Assembly (NCBI GenBank): GCA_963763095.1 | Contig: CAVXNR010000030.1 | Location: 186,001 to 250,000, forward strand | Length of the DNA: 64,000 bases | Source of the DNA: CAVUCH01 sp963763095 | GTDB lineage: Bacteria; Acidobacteriota; Vicinamibacteria; Vicinamibacterales; JAENWD01 | Reading direction: 5' to 3' | In this document: in pieces, positions 45,967 through 54,632 of the stretch | Layout: every line of letters starts with the position of its first letter | Numbering within the stretch: the first letter of the stretch is position 1 | Notes under the pieces: model-generated | Databases searched by the model: none | What the model was told of the DNA's origin: nothing | What the model saw: only the letters and a program-made list of their open reading frames with translations | Made by a program: the position numbers and the translations under genes

Positions 45967-46401
45967 TCAGGATGGGACGGGCGGACGCGTGTGCGGCGCG
46001 ACCGACCGGTAGTACTCCGACTGATAGCGTTCAATCTGCTGCTTCATGAGGTCGGCGTCGGCCTTGCGGTGCCCGGTGCAGCGGATGCCGCCGGTGCCTC
46101 CGGTCGTCTCGATGAACACGTCGGCGAAGAGCATCCTGCTGTCGACGCGGACGGATGCGACATGCGCCATGTGAATCGAGTGCTCGTGCGCGCCGATCCA
46201 GTGTGGCGTGTAATGCACGACGCTCGTCGGCTTTACGGCCACCTGCGTCGGGAACAGTCGATTGCCGCGGCTCAGACGGCTCGCCCTGAACACAGTGCCG
46301 TCGGCGAACGGCAGGTTCCGGAAGACCACCCACATGACGAACGTGAGCAGCAGCACGACGCCGACTGCGACGGCGAGCACGACGATGGTGGTGGAATCCA
46401 T
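45967..46401 (-). CDS. Single-pass membrane protein, PH-like domain
   Basis: 144 residues with one N-terminal helix (VVLAVAVGVVLLLTFVMWVV). A mainly beta-strand region follows (VFRASRLSRGNRLFPTQVAV, VRVDSRMLFADVFIETTGG) that may be a bacterial PH-like domain. The C-terminal LMKQQIERYQSEYYRS helix fits this. No catalytic motif. It lies between the c-di-GMP protein and the divergent deoxyhypusine synthase-like gene. Function unknown. Confidence 0.65.
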   Translation of the reverse strand: MDSTTIVVLAVAVGVVLLLTFVMWVVFRNLPFADGTVFRASRLSRGNRLFPTQVAVKPTSVVHYTPHWIGAHEHSIHMAHVASVRVDSRMLFADVFIETTGGTGGIRCTGHRKADADLMKQQIERYQSEYYRSVAPHTRPPVPS

Positions 46402-46484
46402 GTGAGGACGGGCTTACGTTCGCCCGCGCGGAACCTCGCTGTCAAGCAGCGGTGGTAAGCTACCGCGGGAGGCGAAAAACACGC

Positions 46485-47656
46485 GTGCCGCATCGTGCGC
46501 CGGGAGCATCCGGTCCTTCGACACCGCAGTATCTCGCTGGCAAACCGATCACCTACTACCGGCCCCGCGGCAGCGCCGAAGTACGCGCGCTCATCGACGA
46601 GGGATTCCAGGCGTTCAACGCGGCGCGGCTCTCCGAAGCCTGCCGCATCTACACCGACAAGATGCTCGCGCCCGAGAGCGACACCACCATCGGACTCACG
46701 GTCGCGGGTGCGCTCACCCCCGCCGGTCTCGGCGGGTGCATCGTCGAGCTGATGGAACGCGGGCTGGTGGACTTCCTGATCAGCACGGGCGCGAACCTCT
46801 ATCACGACCTGCACTACGCCCTGAACTTCACACTGCACCGCGGCTCCCCGTTCGTGAACGACGTCGACCTCTACGAGCAGGGAATCATCCGCATCTACGA
46901 CGTGCTGTTCCCGGCGACGGTGCTGCTCGAGACCGACAGCTACGTCCGCGACTTCCTGGTGCGCTTCGGTGTCGACGAGCCGATTGCGAGCTCCGAGCTG
47001 CACTACCGGCTCGGACTCGATCTGCTGGAGCGGCAGCCCGGGTGCGAGGAATACTCCGTGCTTGCGGCCGCCGCGAAGTACGGGGTGCCCATCTACACCT
47101 CGTCGCCCGGCGACAGCTCCATCGGGATGAACATCGCGTACCACGAATTGATCACCGGCAGCCGGCTCATGATCGATCCGAACCGCGACGTGAACGAGGT
47201 GTGCGCCATCGTGCTCGCCGGGAACCAGAACGGGTGTGTGATCCTGGGCGGCGGGTCGCCGAAGAATTTCTACCTCCAGGCGCAGCCCACGCTGTGGGAG
47301 GTCTACAGCATCCCCAAGGGCGGCAACGACTACTTCATCCAGTTCACGACCGACCAGGTCGTCTGGGGCGGCCTGTCGGGCGCCACGCCCGCCGAGGCGG
47401 TGAGCTGGGGCAAGGTCAATCCCGGCGTGCTGCCGGACACGGCCGTGTGCTATGCCGACTCGACGATCGCGTTTCCGCTGTTCGCGGAGTACGCCGTCGG
47501 GTCCCGCTGGAACCGCCGCGAGCGGCGCGAGTTGATCCACAAGCGCGCCTCGCTCGTGGCAACGCTGAAGCAGCAAGCCGACGGATGCGCGTACCCGCCC
47601 CGAAAGCGGCGGAGGTCGATCCGGCGACGATGCCGGATCTCGAACGGCACCGCTGA
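46485..47656 (+). CDS. Deoxyhypusine synthase-like protein, frame break near 47587
   Basis: About 390 residues related to deoxyhypusine and homospermidine synthases (NAD-dependent aminobutyl transfer from spermidine). Key features: SDTTIGLTVAGALTPAGLGG, GANLYHDLHY, GGGSPKNFYLQAQP and TPAEAVSWGKVNPG, whose Lys matches the catalytic Lys329 region of human DHS. Bacteria lack eIF5A, so an alternative acceptor such as putrescine is likely. The start is GTG 46485 behind GGGAGG at a longish 12 bases. One missing base near 47587 restores a C-terminus ending PDLERHR at 47656; the uncorrected frame runs on to 48113. Confidence 0.88.
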
Positions 47657-47676
47657 CGGGCAGCCTCGCGCCGTGC

Positions 47677-48127
47677 GTGATGACGATGGGCACTCTCTTC
47701 AGCGAGCTCGCGCCTCACGCCGAGCGACTCGCCGGCCCGCGCGTCTACGCGGACGCCAACATGCCGGCCGGCATCGTGGCCTTCATGCGCGAGCGGCTGC
47801 ACTGGGACGTGCTCTTCGTCATGGAGCACGACGACCTCCGCCGCGCCGCCGACCTGCACCACTTCCGCCTCGCGCGACAGTTGCACCGCACGCTGGTGAC
47901 CATCGATCGCGATTACCTCGACGACCGACGCTTCCCTCCACACCAGAGCGCGGGGGTGCTCGTCGTGTGGGCGCCGAACGAGCACCTGCTCGCTCGCACC
48001 CTGCGCCGGGTCGACGCTGCGCTCTTCAAGCCCGCGGGGGACACGCCACCGGCACGCGATGCCGCTCGAAGGCCGCAAGCTCATTGCGGATCCCGGCTGG
48101 ACGGGCGAGGTGAGTCGGTCGCGTTGA
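47677..48127 (+). CDS. DUF5615 PIN-like protein
   Basis: PIN-like nuclease-fold protein of the DUF5615 family. The core reads GPRVYADANMPAGIVAFM and later DVLFVMEHDDLRR and LVTIDRDYLDDRRFP, with the acidic residues expected for metal binding. In the direct frame it runs to 48216. In another frame the 3' end reads MPLEGRKLIADPGWTGEV with a stop at 48127, which looks more protein-like, so a one-base error near 48055 is suspected. DUF5615 proteins often act as toxins with DUF433, but no DUF433 gene is adjacent here, so toxin function is uncertain. Confidence 0.65.
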
Positions 48128-48187
48128 CTCTGTTGTTGGTGTTCCGCTGTCCGCCGGGACTTCAAGCTCGCGCTTCATTGTGTAGTC

Positions 48188-48254
48188 ATGTGGGGCAGGC
48201 CTTCCAGGCCTGCTAGAGCGCACCAATTTGCAGGGCTGAAGCCCTGCCCCACAT
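48188..48254. repeat. REP-like palindromic element, cloverleaf type
   Basis: Outer arms ATGTGGGGC and GCCCCACAT are perfect complements. Inside are two hairpins, GCAGGCCT/AGGCCTGC and GCAGGGCT/AGCCCTGC. Such GC-rich intergenic palindromes are typical of REP elements mobilised by RAYT transposases; no RAYT gene is in the window. Confidence 0.8.
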
Positions 48255-48289
48255 CAGCGGTGTGGTGACACCACAAGCGAGCACTGGGT

Positions 48290-48988
48290 CTAGTCCCGGC
48301 GGACAGGCCGCGCCTGGTAGCGCGTGGGGTCGACGATTCCGGCGACGGTGAAGGCCTGTTGCCGTTCGCGGCACTTGCTGCATGCATTGCAGTGGACGCC
48401 GTCAGCCGGGTTCATGCACGAGAGCGTCAGCTCGAACGGCACGCCGAGTGAGGCGCCCAGCCGGATGACGTCCTCCTTGTGCATCGCTTCGAACGGCCGC
48501 ACGATGACGAGCGGGTGCTCGAGGCCGAGGGAGAGCGCCTCGGCCATGGCCGCGAAGAACGCCGGCCGCGCATCGGGGAACGGGTTGCCGGCGAGGGGAC
48601 CGAGCGCGATCCGGTTGATGCCGGCTCTCGCGCAGAGGATGGCTGCCTTCGCGAGCAGCAGCAGGTTGCGGCCGACGAGGTACACGTCCTCGTCCGGCGT
48701 GTCGTAGGCCGGCGGCTCGCCGCGAATGGCCCAATGGGTCGGCGGGTAGACGTCACCAACCGGGATGGACAGATGCGCGAGCGGACGCGTCCGCCCGGCA
48801 AAGGGCGGAAGCGCCAGCAGGCGCTCCGCGACGCCACGCTCGGCTGATTCCCACGCCAGGCCGACGCTCACGTAGATCGGGAGCACGTCCGATCGCTGCA
48901 CCTCGTGCGCAAGCAGCACGGCCGAGTCGAGCCCGCCCGAAAAGAGCACCGCGGTGGCGCCATGTGAGCCGCCGGGTTCGCTGGTCAC
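48290..48988 (-). CDS. queC: 7-cyano-7-deazaguanine synthase
   Basis: Makes preQ0 from 7-carboxy-7-deazaguanine with ATP and ammonia, for queuosine. About 232 residues. The PP-loop is LFSGGLDSAVLLAH, and the zinc Cys cluster is CMNPADGVHCNACSKCRERQ. The start is GTG 48988; a TTG at 49006 would add six residues. It diverges from queD with only 26 bases between start codons, so both promoters overlap there. QueE and QueF are not in the window. Confidence 0.93.
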   Translation of the reverse strand: MTSEPGGSHGATAVLFSGGLDSAVLLAHEVQRSDVLPIYVSVGLAWESAERGVAERLLALPPFAGRTRPLAHLSIPVGDVYPPTHWAIRGEPPAYDTPDEDVYLVGRNLLLLAKAAILCARAGINRIALGPLAGNPFPDARPAFFAAMAEALSLGLEHPLVIVRPFEAMHKEDVIRLGASLGVPFELTLSCMNPADGVHCNACSKCRERQQAFTVAGIVDPTRYQARPVRRD

Positions 48989-49014
48989 CGCCCGTCGCCT
49001 GTACAATCGGACCC

Positions 49015-49422
49015 ATGTACTCAGTTACCAAGAAGATCGAATTCTGTTACGGCCATCGGCTGCTCGACTACGACGGTATCTGCAAGCATCCGCACGGCCA
49101 CAATGCCGTCGCCGAAATCGAAGTGCGGACGGGCTCGCTCGACAATCGGAACATGGTCTGCGACTTCAGCGACATCAAGCGCATCGTCAAGGGCTGGATC
49201 GACGAGACGATCGACCATCAGATGGTCCTGCGCCGGGACGACCCGCTCGTCGCGCCGCTGCAGGCGCTCGGCGAGCCCATCTTCCTCGTGGATTCGAACC
49301 CCACCGTCGAGCATATCGCGAAGGTCATCTTCGACCACGCTGCCGGTGCGGGCCTGCCAGTCGTCCGCGTCACGGTATGGGAAACGCCGACGTCCTTTGC
49401 CGGCTACAGCGGCGACGAGTAA
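49015..49422 (+). CDS. queD: 6-carboxytetrahydropterin synthase
   Basis: Second step of preQ0 synthesis from dihydroneopterin triphosphate. 135 residues. Zinc His ligands are in FCYGHRLLDYDG and KHPHGHNAVAE, and the catalytic Cys is in GICKHPHG. The ATG at 49015 is the conserved family start (MYSVTKKIEFCYGH). A TACAAT box (49002-49007) ends only 7 bases before the ATG, suggesting an almost leaderless mRNA. Confidence 0.93.
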   Translation: MYSVTKKIEFCYGHRLLDYDGICKHPHGHNAVAEIEVRTGSLDNRNMVCDFSDIKRIVKGWIDETIDHQMVLRRDDPLVAPLQALGEPIFLVDSNPTVEHIAKVIFDHAAGAGLPVVRVTVWETPTSFAGYSGDE

Positions 49423-49465
49423 CGACGGCACTCATGGGAGTTATGAGAACTGAAAACTGATCCCC

Positions 49466-50172
49466 ATGCTCCTCGTCTTCGACCTGGACGGCACCCTCGT
49501 CGATTCGAGCAGGGATCTCGCGGACAGCGCCAATGCCCTGCTCGTGAGCTACGGCGCAGCCCCGCTCGACGAGCCGAGCGTCGTCCGGATGGTGGGGGAA
49601 GGTGCCGCCGTTCTGGTTGCCCGGTTGATGGCCGCGCGTGGCGTCCAGGCGGATCCGGCGGAGGCGCTCGCGCGATTTCTGGCTATGTACGATGAGAGGC
49701 TGCTCGCACACACACGGCCGTACGACGGCATCCCGGAGGCGCTCGATGAGCTGCGGCGGTGGGCGCGCCTTGCGGTCCTCACGAACAAGCCCGGAGCAGC
49801 CACCGCACGCATCCTGGACGGTCTCGGGCTGCGTCCGAGCATTCGAATGGGTCATCGGAGGGGACGCGCCCGTCGGGCGCAAGCCGGATCCCGCCGGTCT
49901 TCTGCTGGCTGGTGCGCGAGGCTGGCGCTGACGCATCGTCGACGGTAATGATCGGAGACTCACTCGTCGATCTTCGCACGGCTCAGAATGCCGGGACCCG
50001 CGTGTGCCTGACGCGGTACGGCTTCGGGTTCGCGAGTTGTCCGCCCGACGCATTCCGGGGCGACGAGCTGTTCGTGGACGCCCCGTCGGAGCTACCGCGC
50101 GTCCTGCGCAGGTTCCTCGCTCCGGCGGCGCTCGCGGGTCAGCGGCGGAAGGGCAGCTCCCAGGAGGCGTAA
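49466..50172 (+). CDS. HAD phosphatase, phosphoglycolate phosphatase-like, two frame breaks
   Basis: HAD-superfamily enzyme of about 235 residues in three frames. Part 1 has the nucleophile motif VFDLDGTLVDSSRDLAD and LTNKPGAAT. After a break near 49835, part 2 has FEWVIGGDAPVGRKPDPAGL with the motif III Lys. After a break near 49920, part 3 has STVMIGDSLVDLRTAQNAG with motif IV acids. The sequence order matches Gph, which removes phosphate from 2-phosphoglycolate. The 3' end overlaps the convergent outer-membrane protein gene by 34 bases. Breaks are likely sequence errors. Confidence 0.85.
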
Positions 50173-50981
50173 CCAAATACACCGCTGTTGGTCTCGCCCG
50201 AGGCGTGCTCGAATGGCACCGCGGCCCCGAGTATCAGCTGGTGATCGCCGAGGTTCCAGCCGAACCGCGTCCCCGGCGAGAGGATCACCGTGGTGTCGCG
50301 AGCCGTCCTGGCGCGCGCCACGATGCGCTCCTCGAAGAGCACGACACTCTCGAACATCAGGTTCAGCATCGGCTTCACCCGCAGGATCGCGCTGCCCGCA
50401 AGGAACGGGTTGACGAGTGCGACGTCGTGCGGTGCCTGCAGTTCGACCGGGGACGGAAACACGCTGCTCTCCACCTGCGGATACATCCGCACGCCCGCAT
50501 TGCCGTGGAGATAAATGTTGCCGAACTGCCGGCTTGCAGGAAAATTCAGCTCCAGCCCCACACGCGCCGCCTCCAGGCTGTGTTCCCGGCGCGCCCGCAG
50601 CAGCAATGAGATCCTGGGGGACAGGGCCGTCCCGCCGCCCTCGCCCGTTCGCAGCTGGTACCGATAGTTGATCGCGACGTCTCCCATGCTGCCGCGGCCC
50701 TCGTTGTCGAACACGAGCGCGTATGAGAGCTGGTGCCGCACGCTCGGCGCCGGCCATTCCTGGGTGAACGTCGCGGCCCATTGCCCGCCCTCCTCACGCA
50801 GCGCCCCGAAGATGTTCTGAAAGATTCCGGCCTCCTGGTTGTAGGCCTCCTCGACAAGAAACGAGTTGTCGACGATCTCGAACGGACGCGCGGAGGTCGC
50901 GGCACCCGTTGGCTGCTGCGCGCCAGCGCCTGCAGGCCAGGCGACAGCCAGCACCAGAACCAGTCTCTGCATGAACTGCAC
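50139..50981 (-). CDS. Predicted outer-membrane beta-barrel protein
   Basis: 280 residues with a signal peptide (RLVLVLAVAWPAGAGAQ). The mature protein alternates hydrophobic and polar residues as beta strands (VGLELNFPASRQFGNIYLHG, HQLILGAAVPFEH) and ends GYASWELPFRR. It resembles the uncharacterised transporter-like barrels seen in Acidobacteria. No specific ligand can be named. Confidence 0.65.
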   Translation of the reverse strand: MQFMQRLVLVLAVAWPAGAGAQQPTGAATSARPFEIVDNSFLVEEAYNQEAGIFQNIFGALREEGGQWAATFTQEWPAPSVRHQLSYALVFDNEGRGSMGDVAINYRYQLRTGEGGGTALSPRISLLLRARREHSLEAARVGLELNFPASRQFGNIYLHGNAGVRMYPQVESSVFPSPVELQAPHDVALVNPFLAGSAILRVKPMLNLMFESVVLFEERIVARARTARDTTVILSPGTRFGWNLGDHQLILGAAVPFEHASGETNSGVFGYASWELPFRR

Positions 50982-51073
50982 AAGGGTCTCCCGGCTGTCG
51001 CCGAAGTTGCGAGAGCCGCGGGGCGCACGCGCGGGATCTTACGTCACGCCGCCACCCTGCACGATATGCTCGG

Positions 51074-51812
51074 ATGGTGGCGCGGCTGCGTGACTCGATT
51101 GCGACCCCGGCGGGCAAGGCGCCGCACGTGCGCCGGCTCTTCGCAACGATCGCGGATCGCTACGATCTGATCACCGTCTGGCTGTCCTACGGTCAGGATC
51201 GCCAGTGGAAACGACAGCTGCTCGCGACCGCAGGTCCGCTGCCCGGCCGGCAGCGTGCTCGACCTCGCGTGCGGCACCGGGGACATCACCTGGCTGGCGG
51301 CGCGCGGCGGCGCGCAGGTCGTTGGCCTGGACATCACGCCGCGCATGATCGAGCTGGCCCGCGCCAAAGCGGCCGCGGCGCCGGACGCTCGGGAACGGGC
51401 CCGCCCCCTCTTCCTCGTGGGCGACATGTGCGCTCTTCCCGTGCCCGATGCCTCGTTCGACATCGTCACCACCGGATACGGCCTCCGCAACGTGCCGGAC
51501 CTTCCACTCGCGATCCGCGAGGTCGCCCGCGTATTGAAACCGGGCGGCCTGTTCCTGTCGCTCGACTTCAACCGGCCATCCAATCGCGTCGTCCGCATGG
51601 CATATCACGCGTACCTGTCGGTGGTGGGCAGCGCGCTCGGCTGGGCGCTGCACCGCGATCCCGACACCTACCGCTACATTCCGGAATCGATTCGCGCCTA
51701 CCCCGGGGCGCCCGCGGTCGTCGATCTGCTGCACGCGAGCGGGTTCAGCTCGGCACGCTGGCATCGAGTGCTGGGAGGGTTGATGGCCATCCACGAGGCG
51801 AGCAGGGCCTGA
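51074..51812 (+). CDS. ubiE: UbiE/MenG methyltransferase, frame break near 51250
   Basis: SAM-dependent C-methyltransferase of quinone biosynthesis. Part 1 from ATG 51074 reads HVRRLFATIADRYDLIT, the conserved N-terminus. After a break near 51250 the other frame gives VLDLACGTGDITWLA (SAM loop I), VGDMCALPVPDASFDIVTTG, YGLRNVPDLPLAIRE and RVLKPGGLFLSLDF. Total about 245 residues. In an organism with menaquinone it would methylate demethylmenaquinone. The break probably reflects one extra base. Confidence 0.88.
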
Positions 51813-51840
51813 GCCGTGCTCATCCCCCCGGTGGTGTGGC

Positions 51841-51862
51841 GCGGGGACTTCAGTCCCGGCGG
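51841..51862. repeat. Hairpin element between convergent genes
   Basis: GGGACT-TC-AGTCCC with flanking G/C pairs lies between ubiE and the next minus-strand gene. It lacks a T-run. It resembles the short GC palindromes of the REP type and could also slow transcription from both sides. Confidence 0.5.
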
Positions 51863-51870
51863 CCTGGCAC

Positions 51871-52299
51871 CTATCGCTCGAGGAATGGACCAAGCATGCC
51901 CGTCAGGAGGTCCAGCAGCCTCTCATCGCTCAGCCCTGGAATGGCATCCCCTGACGCGACGATGTGCTCGTCGTTGAACTGCTCGCGCCCGCGCGTGCGG
52001 TTCACGCGGGCGACGACGACGGGCACCGGGCCTGAGGTGTCCAACCCCGCCTCAATGTAATCGTCAGCCGAGCGTTCGGATGTGAGGCGGATCGTCCCGG
52101 CGGGCGTGATGACTCGGAAGGCGTATCCTTCCGACTTCAGCACCTGCGAGACCTGCTGGAACAGGGGCGTCACCACCTGTTCGAGCACCTGTTCCCACGC
52201 CGCGATCGCCTCCTGATTCGCAGCCCGCCGCGCGATGGCATTCTTCTGCGCGTCCTCGATGCTGTCGCGCAGGCGCTTGCGGACGAGCGAAATCTCCAT
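51871..52299 (-). CDS. Conserved hypothetical protein, coiled-coil start
   Basis: 142 residues without signal peptide. Residues 1-55 are helical and charged (LVRKRLRDSIEDAQKNAIA, AAWEQVLEQVVTPLFQQV). Residues 60-105 look like an alpha/beta domain (GYAFRVITPAGTIRLTSERS, VPVVVARVNRTRGR). The last part is again helical. No motif is recognised. It lies 28 bases downstream of the CoA-transferase gene on the same strand, so they may share a transcript. Confidence 0.6.
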   Translation of the reverse strand: MEISLVRKRLRDSIEDAQKNAIARRAANQEAIAAWEQVLEQVVTPLFQQVSQVLKSEGYAFRVITPAGTIRLTSERSADDYIEAGLDTSGPVPVVVARVNRTRGREQFNDEHIVASGDAIPGLSDERLLDLLTGMLGPFLER

Positions 52300-52326
52300 G
52301 TGCGGCAGCTTATCAAATGGTCGCGG

Positions 52327-53547
52327 TCACACGATGCGGGCGGCCCGCAGTCGCGCGATCTCCGTCGCGGCGAGCCCGAGGTCAGCCGCGAGCACCGCCT
52401 CGGTGTGCTGACCGAGCGTGGGGGGCGGCCGCGTGATCGCACCCGGCGTCCCCGAGAGCTTCACCGGGAGGCCCAGCTGGTTGATCGTGCCAGCAGTGGC
52501 GTGGTCGACCGTTTCGATCATCGCGCGGTGCAGCAGTTGGGGATCGCGCAGCACCTCACCGACGTCTCGCACCGACCCCGCGGGAACCCCGGCCCGGGTC
52601 AGCGTGGCGATCCAGTCGCCGCGCGTTCGCCCACGGAAGGCAGCAGCCAGCGGAAGCAGCAGCTCGGCGTAGTGCCGGACGCGGCCGGCGTTGGTGGTGA
52701 AGCGCGGATCGCGTGCGAGTGCATGCAGGCCCGTGATCTCGCAGAGCCGGGCGAACTGCGCGTCGTGGCCAACGGCCAGGACGAACTCGCCGTCCGCGGC
52801 GTCGAACGTGTCGTACGGAGCGATAGAGGGGTGGCGGTTTCCCATGCGGCGCTGTGGTTCGCCAGTCGTGAAATAGATGGACGCCTGGTAGGTCAGCAGC
52901 GCAGCGGTGGCATCCAGCATCGCCACGTCCACCTGCTGGCCGCGCCCGGTCCGGCCACGAGCGATGAGCGCCAGCAGGATGCCCTGCATTGCGAACATGC
53001 CGGTCACGAGGTCGGCCACGGCGACTCCGAGGCGGTAGGCGGGCCCGTCTCCCGGGCCCGTGATGCTCATCAGACCGGCCTCTGCTTGGACGACGGCGTC
53101 ATAGCCCGGTTCGTCGCGTCGTGGTCCGCTCTGTCCAAACCCCGAGATGGACGCGTAGATCAGGCGCGGATGCTGCGCCCCGAGCGTCGCGTAATCGAGC
53201 CCCACGCCTGCGAGCGTGCCGGGCCGGAAGTTCTCGATGAGGATGTCCGCCCGCGCGGCGAGACGTTCGACCAGGGTGCGGCCGTCCGGGGCCTTGAAGT
53301 CGATCGTGACGCTTTCCTTGTTGCGATTGACGCTCAGAAAATAGGCACTCTCGTCGCCGACGAAGGGGGGACCCCAGGCGCGCGTGTCGTCGCCCCGCCC
53401 TGGCTGCTCGATTTTGATCACCCGTGCGCCCATGTCGCCGAGGAGCATCGTGCAGTAAGGGCCCGACAACACGCGGGTGAGATCGAGCACCGTGATCCCC
53501 GTGAGCGGCCCCTCCGGGCTGGCCTCGGGTAGGATGGGAGCGGGCAT
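52327..53547 (-). CDS. CaiB/BaiF-family CoA-transferase
   Basis: Class III CoA-transferase of about 406 residues from ATG 53547. It moves CoA between carboxylic acids. Family signs: GITVLDLTRVLSGPYCTMLL, GDMGARVIKIEQPGRGDD, ADILIENFRPG, ISGFGQSGP, and GYDAVVQAEAG with the catalytic Asp. Substrates vary from formyl-CoA/oxalate to carnitine and aryl acids, and no pathway genes are adjacent to decide. The start is 3 bases from the divergent glutaredoxin start. Confidence 0.9.
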   Translation of the reverse strand: MPAPILPEASPEGPLTGITVLDLTRVLSGPYCTMLLGDMGARVIKIEQPGRGDDTRAWGPPFVGDESAYFLSVNRNKESVTIDFKAPDGRTLVERLAARADILIENFRPGTLAGVGLDYATLGAQHPRLIYASISGFGQSGPRRDEPGYDAVVQAEAGLMSITGPGDGPAYRLGVAVADLVTGMFAMQGILLALIARGRTGRGQQVDVAMLDATAALLTYQASIYFTTGEPQRRMGNRHPSIAPYDTFDAADGEFVLAVGHDAQFARLCEITGLHALARDPRFTTNAGRVRHYAELLLPLAAAFRGRTRGDWIATLTRAGVPAGSVRDVGEVLRDPQLLHRAMIETVDHATAGTINQLGLPVKLSGTPGAITRPPPTLGQHTEAVLAADLGLAATEIARLRAARIV

Positions 53548-53549
53548 AC

Positions 53550-53801
53550 GTGATTCTAGAGGACAAATCGCCGCCAATCGTCGTGTTCACCCGGGAAGGG
53601 TGACGCGCCTGTGAGCAGGTGAAGGAGTTTCTTTCACGAGCCGCTCGAACGTTCGTTGAACGCAACGTGGACACCGATCAAGTTGCATACGATGACCTGT
53701 TCGCCCGCGGCTGGCGCACGGTGCCGATGACCTTTGCGGGTGATGCCGCGGTGCGGGGCTTCGACGAGAGCGGCCTGCGAGCGCTGCTGGATGACGATTG
53801 A
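53550..53801 (+). CDS. Glutaredoxin-like protein, probable selenoprotein (UxxC)
   Basis: A continuous frame from GTG 53550 to 53801 contains a single in-frame TGA at 53601-53603. Read as Sec, the 83-residue product is PPIVVFTREG-U-RAC-EQVKEFL, placing Sec exactly at the first position of the glutaredoxin CxxC active site. The rest is a normal small glutaredoxin: RNVDTD strand, the cis-Pro loop RTVPMTFAG and GFDESGLRALL. Both sides of the TGA are in the same frame, unlike the frame breaks elsewhere. A hairpin lies at 53619-53637. Alternatives are a substitution error TGC/TGT to TGA, or a pseudogene starting at the downstream GTG 53619. Sec incorporation is inferred; sel genes are not in the window. 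Confidence 0.7.
53619..53637 (+). promoter_or_regulatory. Candidate bacterial SECIS hairpin
   Basis: GTGAAGGA (53619-53626), loop GTT, TCTTTCAC (53630-53637): an 8-pair stem with one G-U. The apical loop begins with G and lies 23 bases after the UGA. Published bacterial SECIS models place the loop about 16-37 bases after UGA with a G early in the loop. An overlapping alternative hairpin (53606-53621) is too close to the UGA. Confidence 0.5.
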
Positions 53802-53894
53802 GTGTCCCCGTGCCGAGCGGCCTCACACAGCGGGCCGCTCCACCAGCGCCGCCTTGATGGCGCCACGGGCCTGGCCAAACGAAAGGACGATCGG

Positions 53895-54632
53895 ATGCTG
53901 CTGCGATGGTCTCTCCCCGTGTTGGCAGTCTGCCTCGGGGCCGCAGGATCGGTACACGCCCAGGCGCCCGCTCCCGCCGTGCCTGGTCCGCCGCCGCCGC
54001 CGCCCGTACCCACAGTCGTGGCGACCGGGCAGGCGACTGTCCGTCTCCCGCCCGATCGCGCCTACCTGACGCTGTCGACCGAGACGCGCGCGCCGAAGCC
54101 GGCGGAGGCCCAGCAGCGGAATGCCCAGGCCATGGCCGCCGTGCAGCAGAAGCTCGAAGGGGCACGCCTGGCGAAGGAGAGCGTTCGGACGCTGGCCTAC
54201 TCGCTCGACGAGGAGTACGACTTCGTCGACAATCGGCGCCGCTCGAAAGGTTTCCGGGCGGTCAACACGATCGAAGTGCGCCTGGACGACATCACCCGCG
54301 TCGGCGAGATCCTGGACCTTGCGGTCGCGGCGGGTGCCACGAGCGCCCAGAACATCCGCTTCGACCTGAAGGAACGCCAGACGGCCGAACGCCAGGCGCT
54401 GCGGCTGGCCGTCGCTGACGCGCGCGCGCGCGCCGAGGCGGCCGCCGCCGGTGCGAACGCGGCGCTGGTCGCCGTGGTTCGCATCGAGGAACAGGGCAGG
54501 GCCGTGCCCGTGCCGCGCCCCATGATGGCGACGATGCGCGGGGGCGCGGCTGACACTGCCGTGGAAACGCCGGTGAACGCCGGTGAGATCGAGATTGAGG
54601 CCTCGGTGCTGCTGACGGCGACGATCAAGTGA
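53895..54632 (+). CDS. SIMPL-domain (DUF541) periplasmic protein
   Basis: 245 residues from ATG 53895 with signal peptide (LLRWSLPVLAVCLGAAGSV). A Pro-rich linker (VPGPPPPPPVPT) leads to one SIMPL domain: VVATGQATVRLPPDRAYLTL, LRLAVADARARAEAAAAG, ending in a beta strand. SIMPL proteins form oligomeric periplasmic or outer-membrane assemblies of unclear function, some with stress roles. The stop overlaps the next gene as GTGA. Confidence 0.85.
   Translation: MLLRWSLPVLAVCLGAAGSVHAQAPAPAVPGPPPPPPVPTVVATGQATVRLPPDRAYLTLSTETRAPKPAEAQQRNAQAMAAVQQKLEGARLAKESVRTLAYSLDEEYDFVDNRRRSKGFRAVNTIEVRLDDITRVGEILDLAVAAGATSAQNIRFDLKERQTAERQALRLAVADARARAEAAAAGANAALVAVVRIEEQGRAVPVPRPMMATMRGGAADTAVETPVNAGEIEIEASVLLTATIK

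Noticed and set aside
53606..53621. First hairpin after the glutaredoxin UGA as SECIS
   Set aside because: Its loop begins 8 bases after the UGA, too close for known bacterial SECIS spacing; the second hairpin fits better.
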